From NCBI RefSeq assembly GCF_036194065.1, contig NZ_CP108095.1:4836001-4900000 (forward strand): a stretch of DNA of 64,000 nucleotides. The letters run 5' to 3'. Under the pieces are notes generated by a model. The model saw only the letters and a list, made by a program, of their open reading frames with translations, was not told where the DNA came from and searched no databases. The position numbers were made by a program, and so were the translations under genes. This document shows positions 40,360 through 48,532 of the stretch, piece by piece (the first letter of the stretch is position 1; each line of letters begins with the position of its first letter). This DNA comes from Streptomyces sp. NBC_00239 (GTDB taxonomy: Bacteria > Actinomycetota > Actinomycetes > Streptomycetales > Streptomycetaceae).

Positions 40360-42108
40360 TCAGACCCAGGTGTCGAACCACATCCGGTTGCGCCAGGACT
40401 CCATGGGGAGGGTCTGGCCGGTGTAGATCGGATAGAAGTAGATGAAGTTCCAGACGATCAGCAGGACCAGGACGCCGGCGCCGATGGCGCCCACCGTGCG
40501 GCGGCGTTCCGAGGAGCCGGCCGGGCCGAGGAGGGCGCCGATCATCATGGCGACGGCCAGGCACAGGTACGGGACGAAGACGACCGCGTAGAAGTAGAAG
40601 ATGGTGCGCTCCTGGTAGTTGAACCAGGGCAGGTAGCCGGCGGCCACCGCGCACAGGACCGCGCCGGCCCGCCAGTCGCGGCGGAACGCCCACCGCCACA
40701 GCACGTACACGAGGGCGAAGCAGGCCGTCCACCACAGCAGCGGGGTGCCCAGGGCCAGGACCTCGCGGGCGCACTTGGCCGACTCGGTGGCCGGGCAGCC
40801 GTCGGTGCCCGGGGCCGGGGACTCGTAGAAGTAGGAGACGGGACGGCCCAGGACCAGCCAGCTCCACGGGTTCGACTCGTAGGTGTGGCCCGAGGTCAGG
40901 CCCACGTGGAACTTGTAGACCTCGGTCTCGTAGTGCCACATGCTGGTCAGCCAGTCCGGCAGCCACGACACGCCGCCCTGCTTGGCCGACCAGTCGCGGA
41001 AGTAGCCGCCCTTGCCGTTGTCGGGGCTGAGGATCCAGCCCGTCCACGAGGCCACGTACACGCCGATCGCGACCGGGACCGTCGAGAGGAACGCGGGCAG
41101 CGCGTCCCGCCGGAACATCGCCGCGTACGGCGTGCCCGCGCCCGCCACCCGGCGCGCCGAGGCGTCCCACAGGACGGTCAGCACGCCGAAGAACGCCAGC
41201 ACCACCAGGCCGTTCCACTTCGTGCCGAAGGCCAGGCCCAGGCACACCCCCGCCACCAGCCGCCACGGCCGAAGCCCCAGCCGGAGCGTCTCCGCGACCT
41301 GCGCGTCCGGGCGGGCCCGTCCGTCGTCGTCCAGCGGCAGCGCGGCCGCCAGCCGGGCCCGCGCCTCGTCCCGGTCGATCAGCAGCGCCCCGAAGGCCGC
41401 CAGGATGAAGAACATCAGGACCAGGTCGAGGAGCGCGGTGCGGCTCATCACCAGGTGCAGGCCGTCGACCGCCAGCAGGGCGCCCGCGAGGCAGCCCAGG
41501 AAGGTCGAGCGGAACAGCCGCCGGCCGATCCGGCACAGCATCAGCACCGACAGCGTCCCGAGCAGCGCGGTCATGAACCGCCAGCCGAAGGGGTCGAAGC
41601 CGAACATCCACTCGCCGAGGCCGATCACCCACTTGCCGACCGGGGGGTGCACGACGTAGCCCGGGTCGAGGGGCAGCGCGACCCCGTCGGGGTTCGAAAT
41701 GATCGACTTGTCGACGTCCTTGGGCCAGCTCGCCTCGTAGCCCTGCTTGATGGTGGCCCAGGCGTCCTTCGCGTAGTACGTCTCGTCGAATATCACCGCC
41801 TTGGGGCTGCCCAGGTTCACGAACCGCAGCAGCCCGGCGACCAGCGCGATCAGCAGCGGCCCCACCCAGGCCAGCGACCGCAGCAGCGGCCCCACCGCCG
41901 CCGCGGGCACCCCGACCGCCGCCCACAGGTTCCCCGAGGGCTTCGCGTACGGGGGCACCAGGCGCTCGCGCACGTCGGCGCGGCCCGCGGCGGACGGGGT
42001 GTATCCGAAGCGGCGCAGCCGGGCCTGCCAGGAGGGCTGCCCGTCGGCGCCCGGCGGCCCGGGCGGTGCGCCGGCGGGGCCGGTCGGGGGAGTCGCGGTA
42101 CTGGTCAC
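40360..42108 (-). CDS. pmt: Protein O-mannosyltransferase (polyprenol-phosphate mannose dependent)
   Basis: A 582-residue GT39 integral membrane enzyme that transfers mannose from polyprenyl-phosphate-mannose to secreted proteins. The catalytic Asp-Glu is in VIFDETYYAKDAWATIKQGY in the first outer loop, where Pmt enzymes carry their DE pair. About ten TMs follow, and the family's VHPPVGKWVIGLGE and SRTALLDLVLMFF segments are present. The cytoplasmic N-terminus is a Pro/Gly-rich tail. GTG 42108 was chosen, although no clear ribosome-binding site is visible. It is divergent from rsmI with about 60 bp between starts; the same pair is adjacent in mycobacteria. Confidence 0.93.
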   Translation of the reverse strand: MTSTATPPTGPAGAPPGPPGADGQPSWQARLRRFGYTPSAAGRADVRERLVPPYAKPSGNLWAAVGVPAAAVGPLLRSLAWVGPLLIALVAGLLRFVNLGSPKAVIFDETYYAKDAWATIKQGYEASWPKDVDKSIISNPDGVALPLDPGYVVHPPVGKWVIGLGEWMFGFDPFGWRFMTALLGTLSVLMLCRIGRRLFRSTFLGCLAGALLAVDGLHLVMSRTALLDLVLMFFILAAFGALLIDRDEARARLAAALPLDDDGRARPDAQVAETLRLGLRPWRLVAGVCLGLAFGTKWNGLVVLAFFGVLTVLWDASARRVAGAGTPYAAMFRRDALPAFLSTVPVAIGVYVASWTGWILSPDNGKGGYFRDWSAKQGGVSWLPDWLTSMWHYETEVYKFHVGLTSGHTYESNPWSWLVLGRPVSYFYESPAPGTDGCPATESAKCAREVLALGTPLLWWTACFALVYVLWRWAFRRDWRAGAVLCAVAAGYLPWFNYQERTIFYFYAVVFVPYLCLAVAMMIGALLGPAGSSERRRTVGAIGAGVLVLLIVWNFIYFYPIYTGQTLPMESWRNRMWFDTWV

Positions 42109-42169
42109 CGGGTCATCGTAGGGAACGCATCTGTGCGAGACAGGTGATCGGGGCTGCGAGGATGGAGAG

Positions 42170-43066
42170 GTGACAGAGCAGCAGCCTTCCCCCGCTTCCG
42201 GCGCAGCCCCCGCCGGCGTCCTCGTCCTGGCCGGGACGCCCATCGGCGAGATCACCGATGCGCCGCCGCGGCTGGCCGCCGAGCTGGAGACCGCCGACGT
42301 CGTCGCGGCCGAGGACACCCGCCGGCTGCGCGGCCTGACCCGGGCCCTGGGCATCCACACCACCGGCCGGGTCGTGTCCTACTTCGAGGGCAACGAGTCC
42401 GCCCGCACCCCCGAACTCGTCGAGGCCCTGGAGAACGGCAAGCGCGTCCTGCTGGTCACCGACGCCGGCATGCCGTCGGTCTCCGACCCCGGCTACCGGC
42501 TGGTCGCCGCCGCCGTCGAGAAGGACATCAAGGTCACGGCCGTCCCCGGCCCCTCCGCGGTGCTGACCGCGCTCGCCCTGTCGGGGCTCCCCGTCGACCG
42601 GTTCTGCTTCGAGGGGTTCCTGCCCCGCAAGGCGGGCGAGCGGCTCGGACGGCTGCGCGAGGTCGCCGGCGAGCGCCGCACCCTCGTCTACTTCGAGGCC
42701 CCGCACCGCCTCGACGACACCCTCGCCGCGATGGCCGAGGTCTTCGGCGCCGACCGCCGGGCCGCCGTCTGCCGCGAGCTGACCAAGACGTACGAGGAGG
42801 TCAAGCGCGGCGGGCTCGGCGAGTTGGCGGTCTGGGCCGCCGACGGCGTGCGTGGCGAGATCACGGTGGTCGTGGAGGGCGCCCCCGAGACCGGGCCCGC
42901 GGAACTGGACGCCGAGGAGCTGGTGCGGCGGGTCCGCGTCCGGGAGGAGGCCGGCGAGCGCCGCAAGGAGGCCATCGCGGCCGTGGCCTCGGAAGCAGGC
43001 CTACCCAAGCGCGAAGTCTTCGACGCCGTGGTGGCGGCAAAGAATGCGGAGCAAAAGGTGCCATAG
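42170..43066 (+). CDS. rsmI: 16S rRNA 2'-O-ribose methyltransferase RsmI
   Basis: A 298-residue SAM-dependent methyltransferase of the tetrapyrrole-methylase fold that modifies C1402 of 16S rRNA. Motifs are GTPIGEITDAPPRL (usually GTPIGNLxD), VVAAEDTRRLRGL, VLLVTDAGMPSVSDPG, VPGPSAVLTALALSGLP and RTLVYFEAPHRLDDTL. The C-terminal domain ends with RKEAIAAVASEAGLPKREVFDAVV, typical of RsmI. GTG 42170 follows GGAGAG closely. Length is near the usual 280-300. It is divergent from pmt. Confidence 0.95.
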   Translation: MTEQQPSPASGAAPAGVLVLAGTPIGEITDAPPRLAAELETADVVAAEDTRRLRGLTRALGIHTTGRVVSYFEGNESARTPELVEALENGKRVLLVTDAGMPSVSDPGYRLVAAAVEKDIKVTAVPGPSAVLTALALSGLPVDRFCFEGFLPRKAGERLGRLREVAGERRTLVYFEAPHRLDDTLAAMAEVFGADRRAAVCRELTKTYEEVKRGGLGELAVWAADGVRGEITVVVEGAPETGPAELDAEELVRRVRVREEAGERRKEAIAAVASEAGLPKREVFDAVVAAKNAEQKVP

Positions 43067-43226
43067 GTCGGTAAAGAGCTAACCTGAAGAGCAAAGATTA
43101 GGCCGCGCACCGGGCGCTTTGGGCATGAACTGTCCAAAGGCGGCTCAATACTCGACAGGGCCTGATGCGCTCCCGCCGGAACAGGCGTCCACTGGCAAGT
43201 GTCACCAGCGGACCGAAGGAGCTGGC

Positions 43227-43715
43227 ATGAGTGAGATCGCAGACAATCCCGTCCCCGCCCCGGCACTGCCGCTCGACGGTGTGCGCACCGTGCGGGAGGC
43301 GTACGCCTTCGCGTGCATGAAGTGCGGGTACGGCTGGGAACAGTCGTACGAGATCGAGCACCACGTCGACGGCAGGGGCCAGCCGTTCATCATGTACACG
43401 GCCAAGGGCGAACGGGTGCCCTCCCCGCTGTCCAACCCGACCTGCCTCAACTGCGGCGGCCACGTGGTGCGGATCATGCGGGAGGGACAGGTCTCCTCGG
43501 TGCTCGGCATGATGGACCAGCTCTTCCACCACCGGATCGCACCGGGCATCGCGGGCCCCGTGCCCTCCACCGGCGACGACCGCGAAGCCCGCCGCGCCAA
43601 GCCCGCCCGGCGCACCGCACCCCTGCACGACGCGCCCGGACCGGTCGCCATCACGGCGGAGGAGCGGCGCGGCGGACTCCTGGCCCGGCTGCGCAGACTG
43701 TTCCGCTCCTCCTGA
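43227..43715 (+). CDS. Conserved zinc-ribbon-like protein of unknown function
   Basis: A 162-residue cytosolic protein. ATG 43227 has AAGGAG six bases upstream. Two C-x-x-C pairs, CMKC in the YAFACMKCGYGWEQSYEIEH stretch and CLNC in NPTCLNCGGHVVRIM, are 43 residues apart and probably bind one zinc ion. The C-terminal third is Arg/Ala-rich and ends in a basic amphipathic helix (GLLARLRRLFRSS) that could touch nucleic acid or membrane. I do not recognise a named family. It stands between rsmI and tatD. The 160-bp gap upstream is AT-richer and probably contains its promoter. Confidence 0.8.
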   Translation: MSEIADNPVPAPALPLDGVRTVREAYAFACMKCGYGWEQSYEIEHHVDGRGQPFIMYTAKGERVPSPLSNPTCLNCGGHVVRIMREGQVSSVLGMMDQLFHHRIAPGIAGPVPSTGDDREARRAKPARRTAPLHDAPGPVAITAEERRGGLLARLRRLFRSS

Positions 43716-43828
43716 CGTCCTCCTGACGCCCGCCCGCTCCTGCTCCTCCGCCTGCCTCTCCTCCCGCTCCTCCTGAGCCCTGATCCCGCTCCTCCTGAGC
43801 CTCCGCCGATCCTCATAAGATCGGATCC
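43716..43828. repeat. Pyrimidine-rich short direct repeats
   Basis: The gap before tatD is almost wholly C and T on the plus strand and contains two copies of CCCGCTCCTCCTGAGCC plus shorter CTCCTCC and CTCCTGAC variants (about 43716-43803). There is no gene. The minus strand reads as repeated AGGAGG blocks, which explains spurious ribosome-binding-site matches there. Confidence 0.7.
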
Positions 43829-44701
43829 ATGAGCCCTTCGAAGGACGCACTTCCGCCGCTGCCCGAGCCGCTCCGGGTGGCGGTGGCCGACTCCCACACC
43901 CATCTGGACATGCAGGACGGCACCGTCGAGGAGGCGCTGCGCAAGGCCGCCTCGGTGGGCGTGACCACCGTCGTCCAGGTGGGCTGTGACGTGAAGGGCT
44001 CCCTGTGGGCCGCCGAGACGGCCGAGCGGTACGACAACGTCCACGCGGCCGTCGCCCTGCACCCGAACGAGGCACCCCGCATCGTGCACGGCGATCCCGA
44101 CGGGTGGTCCCGGCAGGGCGCGCGGGTGCCCGGCGGGCAGGCCGCGCTCGACGAGGCCCTCGGCGAGATCGAACGGCTCGCGGCGCTGCCGCACGTCAAG
44201 GCGGTAGGCGAGACCGGCCTCGACTACTTCCGCACCGGCCCCGAGGGCATGGCCGCTCAGGAGCTCTCCTTCCGCGCGCACATCGAGATCGCCAAGCGCC
44301 AGGGCAAGGCGCTCGTCATCCACGACCGGGACGCGCACGCCGACGTGCTGCGCATCCTGCGCGAGGAGGGCGCCCCCGAGCGGACCGTCTTCCACTGCTA
44401 CTCCGGCGACGCCGACATGGCCCGCGAGTGCGCCGCCGCCGGCTACTACATGTCGTTCGCCGGCACCGTCACCTTCAAGAACGCCCAGGGTCTGCGGGAC
44501 GCGCTCGCCGTCGCCCCGCTCGAACTCGTCCTGGTCGAGACGGACGCGCCCTACCTGACCCCGGCCCCGTATCGCGGACGGCCCAACGCGCCGTACCTCA
44601 TTCCGATCACGGTGCGTGCGATGGCCGCCGCCCGCGGCATCGGCGAGGACGAGCTGGCGACGGCGCTGGCCGCCAACACGGCCCGCGCGTTCGACTACTG
44701 A
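43829..44701 (+). CDS. tatD: TatD-family metal-dependent deoxyribonuclease
   Basis: A 290-residue TIM-barrel hydrolase. Metal ligands are visible in DSHTHLD (H-x-H), VGETGLDYFR (Glu), VIHDRDAHADV (His), FHCYSGD (His) and ETDAPYLTP (Asp), the full TatD set. The family acts as 3'-5' DNase in repair and DNA turnover. N-terminal residues 1-20 are an extra Pro/Leu-rich stretch, and an insertion (HGDPDGWSRQGARVPGGQ) follows the LHPNE motif. It lies just upstream of rpf-ksgA-ispE in the order also found in mycobacteria. A dispersed GC-rich element follows. Confidence 0.94.
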   Translation: MSPSKDALPPLPEPLRVAVADSHTHLDMQDGTVEEALRKAASVGVTTVVQVGCDVKGSLWAAETAERYDNVHAAVALHPNEAPRIVHGDPDGWSRQGARVPGGQAALDEALGEIERLAALPHVKAVGETGLDYFRTGPEGMAAQELSFRAHIEIAKRQGKALVIHDRDAHADVLRILREEGAPERTVFHCYSGDADMARECAAAGYYMSFAGTVTFKNAQGLRDALAVAPLELVLVETDAPYLTPAPYRGRPNAPYLIPITVRAMAAARGIGEDELATALAANTARAFDY

Positions 44702-44966
44702 CCCGGCCGCGGGTCCGGGCGGGGCCCGGTGCCCGGCGGAGCCGGGTCGTCTCGGGCTCCGCCCCGAACCCCCCGCCCCACACTCCCCGGACTCCGTCCG
44801 AGGAGACCCCCAGGCGGGCCTGGAAGTCGTCGCCGGGTGTCTCCTGATGCGGCCGCCGGCTCGACACGCTGGGTAGCCGCTCGACTTTGGTGAGTGACGA
44901 TTGCTCCGCTAGTCTCCCGTGCCCGAAAGCCACGCGGCCGGGCGGCCGGACCAGGGAGCAGGCGTT
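44702..44966. promoter_or_regulatory. tatD-rpf gap: dispersed element plus rpf promoter
   Basis: A dispersed-element copy (about 44702-44775) with several inverted CGGGC/GGCTCCGCC segments probably ends the tatD transcript. Further on, TTGGTG (44887-44892) and TAGTCT (44910-44915) are separated by 17 bp and make a good promoter candidate for rpf, about 50 bp upstream of its GTG. I looked for the long conserved cyclic-di-AMP riboswitch known before some rpf genes and see no evidence of it. Confidence 0.5.
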
Positions 44967-46562
44967 GTGAGCGAAACACAGGGCAGCAGTCACCGGGCCT
45001 CCGGCCGCCGTCGCGCGGTCCCGGGGGTACCCGGGCAGGGCGGTCCCGTCGACGCGGACACCCCCGGCACCGGCCGCCGCCGCGCGGCCCCGGCCGGTGC
45101 GGCCGCCACCGCCGAGCCCCCCGCCCCGCCCCGGGACGCCCCCGGCCGGCACCGCGACGGCCCCGGTGCCCTTGGCGCCCCGGGCGGCGACTGGGCGGCC
45201 GGTGGCGCCGCCGTTCCCGGCCTCGCGGACCCCTACGACCCCTACGACCCGTACACCGCGGACGGCCCGTACCCCCCGGCCGGCCTCTACGCCCCGGCCG
45301 ACCCGTACGCCCCGGCCGGCCCGTACCCCCCGGCCGATCCGTACGCCCAGCCGGATCCGTACACCCCGTACGACCCGTACGACCCGTACGACCCGTACCC
45401 CCGGGAGGGCGCGGCCGTGCCGGGGAGTCGTGCCGCCGGGCGTCGCGGGCGGCGCAAGCGGGGCGCGGCCGGGGCGGACTGGCGGCGGCTGGTCCCGCAG
45501 GCGCTCGTCGTCGCGTTCCTGGCCGGCGGCACCTCCGCCTTCGTCGCCAGCGACAAGGCCGTCCGCCTCACCGTCGACGGCGTCCCCCGCACCTTCCACA
45601 CCTTCGCCGACGACGTCGGCGAGCTGCTCGTCGCCGAGCACCTCCACACCGGCGCCCACGACCTGATCGCCCCCGGCCCCGGCACCGACCTGGAGGACGG
45701 CGACGAGATCGTCGTCCGGTACGGCCGGCCCGTGCAGCTCACCCTCGACGGCCAGAGCCGCCAGGTGTGGACCACCGCCCGGACCGTCGACGGGGCCCTG
45801 CGCCAGCTCGGCGTCCGGGCCGAGGGCGCGTACCTCTCCGCCTCCCGTTCCGCGCCCATCTCGCGCAAGGGCCTGACCCTCAGCGTCCGCACCGAACGGA
45901 CCGTCACCTTCATGGCCGACGGCCGCGAACGGACGATCCGCACCAACGCCGCCACCGTCCGCGAGGCCCTCGAACAGGCCGGGATCGGCCTCCAGGGCCA
46001 GGACACCACCTCCGTGCCCCCCGAGACCTTCCCCCGCGACGGCCAGACCGTCACCGTGCTGCGGATCACCGGCTCCCGTGAGGTCCGCGAGGAGCAGATC
46101 CCGTACGCCGTCGAACGCATCAAGGACCCGGAGCTGTTCGCCGGGACCGAGGTCGTCGAGAAGGCCGGCCGGCCCGGCGCCCGCCGCGTCACCTACGCCC
46201 TGCGGACCGTCAACGGGGTCCGCCAGAAGCCCCGCCGCATCACCGAGGAAGTCGTCCGCGACCCCGTCACCCAGGTGGTCAAGGTCGGCACCCGGCCGCT
46301 GCCGACCTCCGTCGACGGCGCCGACCACCTCGACTGGGGCGCCCTCGCCCGCTGCGAGTCCGGCGGCCGCCCCGGCGCCGTCGACGCCTCGGGCACCTAC
46401 GGCGGCCTCTACCAGTTCGACGTCGGCACCTGGCGCGGCCTCGGCGGCAGCGGCCGCGCCCAGGACGCGAGCGCGAGCGAGCAGACCTTCCGGGCCAAGA
46501 AGCTCTACGTGCAGCGGGGGGCGAGTCCGTGGCCGCACTGCGGCCGTAGGCTTTACCGGTGA
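44967..46562 (+). CDS. rpfB: Resuscitation-promoting factor with DUF348 and G5 domains (RpfB type)
   Basis: A 531-residue muralytic enzyme that cleaves peptidoglycan to help germination or regrowth. The cytoplasmic N-terminus (residues 1-170) is Pro/Tyr/Asp-rich, with [13 protein letters not shown] repeats. Then come one TM (about 175-195, [17 protein letters not shown]), three DUF348 ubiquitin-like repeats (about 195-365; [20 protein letters not shown] is the first), a G5 domain (365-445), and the C-terminal Rpf lysozyme-like domain, with the catalytic Glu464 in ARCESGG. This layout is that of mycobacterial RpfB, and ksgA-ispE follow as in mycobacteria; Streptomyces names for Rpf proteins differ. 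GTG 44967 has GGGAG nine bases upstream. Confidence 0.94.
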   Translation: MSETQGSSHRASGRRRAVPGVPGQGGPVDADTPGTGRRRAAPAGAAATAEPPAPPRDAPGRHRDGPGALGAPGGDWAAGGAAVPGLADPYDPYDPYTADGPYPPAGLYAPADPYAPAGPYPPADPYAQPDPYTPYDPYDPYDPYPREGAAVPGSRAAGRRGRRKRGAAGADWRRLVPQALVVAFLAGGTSAFVASDKAVRLTVDGVPRTFHTFADDVGELLVAEHLHTGAHDLIAPGPGTDLEDGDEIVVRYGRPVQLTLDGQSRQVWTTARTVDGALRQLGVRAEGAYLSASRSAPISRKGLTLSVRTERTVTFMADGRERTIRTNAATVREALEQAGIGLQGQDTTSVPPETFPRDGQTVTVLRITGSREVREEQIPYAVERIKDPELFAGTEVVEKAGRPGARRVTYALRTVNGVRQKPRRITEEVVRDPVTQVVKVGTRPLPTSVDGADHLDWGALARCESGGRPGAVDASGTYGGLYQFDVGTWRGLGGSGRAQDASASEQTFRAKKLYVQRGASPWPHCGRRLYR

Positions 46563-47452
46563 GCACCGCAGAGCAGCACGACGCCCCCGACGCCCTTCTC
46601 GGCCCCGCCGACATCCGAGAACTGGCGGCCGCCCTCGGCGTACGCCCCACGAAGCAGAAGGGCCAGAACTTCGTCATCGACGCCAACACGGTCCGCCGCA
46701 TCGTGCGCACCGCAGGCGTACGGCCCGAGGACGTGGTCGTCGAGGTCGGCCCCGGACTCGGCTCCCTGACGCTGGCGCTGCTGGAAGCCGCCGCGCACGT
46801 CACCGCCGTGGAGATCGACGACATCCTGGCCGCCGCGCTGCCGGCCACCATCGAGGCCCGGCTGCCCGCGAAGAAGGACCGGTTCGCGCTGGTCCACTCC
46901 GACGCGATGCTCGTCCAGGAGCTGCCCGGCCCGGCGCCCACCGCGCTCGTCGCCAACCTCCCGTACAACGTCGCCGTCCCGGTGCTCCTCCACATGCTCG
47001 ACCGCTTCCCGACCATCGAGCGGACCCTCGTCATGGTCCAGGCCGAGGTCGCCGACCGGCTCGCCGCCCGGCCCGGCAACAAGGTCTACGGAGTGCCCTC
47101 CGTGAAGGCCAACTGGTACGCCGACGTCAAGCGGGCCGGCGCCATCGGCCGCAACGTCTTCTGGCCCGCGCCGAACGTCGACTCCGGACTCGTCGCCCTG
47201 GTCCGCCGCGCCGAGCCGGTCAAGACCACCGCCACCAAGGCCGAGGTCTTCGCCGCCGTCGACGCCGCCTTCGCCCAGCGCCGCAAGACCCTGCGCGCCG
47301 CCCTGTCCGGCTGGGCGGGCTCCCCGGCCGCCGCCGAGGCCGCCCTGGTCGCCGCCGGGATCTCCCCGCAGGCCCGCGGCGAGGCCCTGACCGTCGAGGA
47401 GTTCGCCCGCATCGCGGAGCACAAGCCCGCCGCCGAGAGGCCCGCCCTGTGA
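46559..47452 (+). CDS. ksgA: 16S rRNA dimethyladenosine transferase
   Basis: A 297-residue KsgA/RsmA enzyme that dimethylates A1518 and A1519 of 16S r[22 protein letters not shown] is the family's start; SAM-binding motif I is [17 protein letters not shown]; the catalytic NLPYNV stretch is in [19 protein letters not shown]; and [20 protein letters not shown] is also characteristic. The GTG start overlaps the rpf stop by four bases and its own stop overlaps the ispE start in the same way, so the three genes are translationally coupled. Confidence 0.96.
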   Translation: MSTAEQHDAPDALLGPADIRELAAALGVRPTKQKGQNFVIDANTVRRIVRTAGVRPEDVVVEVGPGLGSLTLALLEAAAHVTAVEIDDILAAALPATIEARLPAKKDRFALVHSDAMLVQELPGPAPTALVANLPYNVAVPVLLHMLDRFPTIERTLVMVQAEVADRLAARPGNKVYGVPSVKANWYADVKRAGAIGRNVFWPAPNVDSGLVALVRRAEPVKTTATKAEVFAAVDAAFAQRRKTLRAALSGWAGSPAAAEAALVAAGISPQARGEALTVEEFARIAEHKPAAERPAL

Positions 47453-48372
47453 GCTCCGCCGTGCCCGCCGCCGCGCCGGCGTCCGTCACCGTCCGCGTCC
47501 CCGCCAAGGTCAACGTCCAGCTGGCGGTCGGCGCCGCCCGCCCCGACGGCTTCCACGACCTCGCGAACGTCTTCCTCGCCGTCTCCCTGTACGACGAGGT
47601 GACCGCCACCCCGGCCGACGCGCTCCGCGTCACCTGCGCCGGCCCGGACGCCGCCCAGGTCCCGCTGGACCGCACCAACCTGGCCGCCCGCGCCGCCGAA
47701 CTCCTCGCCGCCCGGCACGGCCTCGAACCGCACGTCCACCTGCACATCGACAAGGACATCCCGGTCGCCGGCGGAATGGCCGGCGGCAGCGCGGACGGCG
47801 CCGCGGCCCTGCTCGCCTGCGACGCCCTGTGGGGCACCCGCGCGAGCCGGGAGGAACTGCTGGAGATCTGCGCCGAACTCGGCAGCGACGTCCCCTTCAG
47901 CCTGGTCGGCGGCGCCGCCCTCGGCACCGGCCGCGGCGAGCTGCTGACCCCGCTGGAGACCGGCGGCACCTTCCACTGGGTGTTCGCCATGGCCGACGGG
48001 GGCCTGTCCACCCCGGCCGTCTTCCGCGAGTTCGACCGGCTGGCCGAGGGTCACGCCATCCCCGTGCCCGCCGCTTCCCGGGAACTGCTCGACGCCCTGG
48101 GCAAGGGCGACACCGAGGGCTTGGCAGCCGCACTGGCCAACGATCTCCAGGCCGCCGCCGTCTCGCTGAGGCCGCAGCTCGCCGACACCCTTGCCGCCGG
48201 GCGGGCGGCCGGCGCCCTGGCTGCGCTGGTCTCCGGCTCCGGACCCACCACCGCGTTCCTGGTGCCGGACGTGGCGACTGCCGACCGGGTGGCCGCGGCG
48301 CTCCTCGCCTCCGGCACCTGCCGCACGGCACGCACCGCCACAGCCCCCGCACCGGGCGCAACCGTCCTCTGA
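47449..48372 (+). CDS. ispE: 4-diphosphocytidyl-2-C-methyl-D-erythritol kinase
   Basis: A 307-residue GHMP-superfamily kinase, the fourth enzyme of the MEP route to isoprenoids. Motif 1 is [20 protein letters not shown], the ATP-binding motif 2 is [19 protein letters not shown], and motif 3 is [14 protein letters not shown]. Length fits IspE. The GTG at 47449 is coupled to ksgA (GTGA). The operon therefore mixes wall remodelling, rRNA modification and isoprenoid precursor supply, an arrangement conserved across actinobacteria. A dispersed element follows. Confidence 0.96.
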   Translation: MSSAVPAAAPASVTVRVPAKVNVQLAVGAARPDGFHDLANVFLAVSLYDEVTATPADALRVTCAGPDAAQVPLDRTNLAARAAELLAARHGLEPHVHLHIDKDIPVAGGMAGGSADGAAALLACDALWGTRASREELLEICAELGSDVPFSLVGGAALGTGRGELLTPLETGGTFHWVFAMADGGLSTPAVFREFDRLAEGHAIPVPAASRELLDALGKGDTEGLAAALANDLQAAAVSLRPQLADTLAAGRAAGALAALVSGSGPTTAFLVPDVATADRVAAALLASGTCRTARTATAPAPGATVL

Positions 48373-48532
48373 ACGTCCCCCACCCCGCCCCGGCCGCCCG
48401 ACCGGGCAGATCCGAGCCTCGCCGGCGATTGAGGCGCGGGGTCCGGGGCGGAGCCCCGGTACGGGCCGGGCGACCAGCCCCGCAGGGTTAGGCTGAGGGG
48501 CTGGTCGAAACCCCCAACCTGGAGCGCGTCTG
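48373..48532. repeat. ispE-ABC-F gap with a dispersed element copy
   Basis: Holds GAGCCTCGCCGGCGATTGAGG followed by GGGGCGGAGCCCC (about 48413-48458), the same element as at 20783, plus about 60 bp that must carry the promoter and ribosome-binding site of the ABC-F gene. GGGGCGGAGCCCC is self-complementary and could terminate ispE transcription. No gene is seen. Confidence 0.65.

Noticed and set aside
44702..44966. Cyclic-di-AMP (ydaO-type) riboswitch before rpf
   Set aside because: Some Streptomyces rpf genes have one, but this gap is taken up by a dispersed GC-rich element and a simple promoter, and I see none of the expected long conserved structure.
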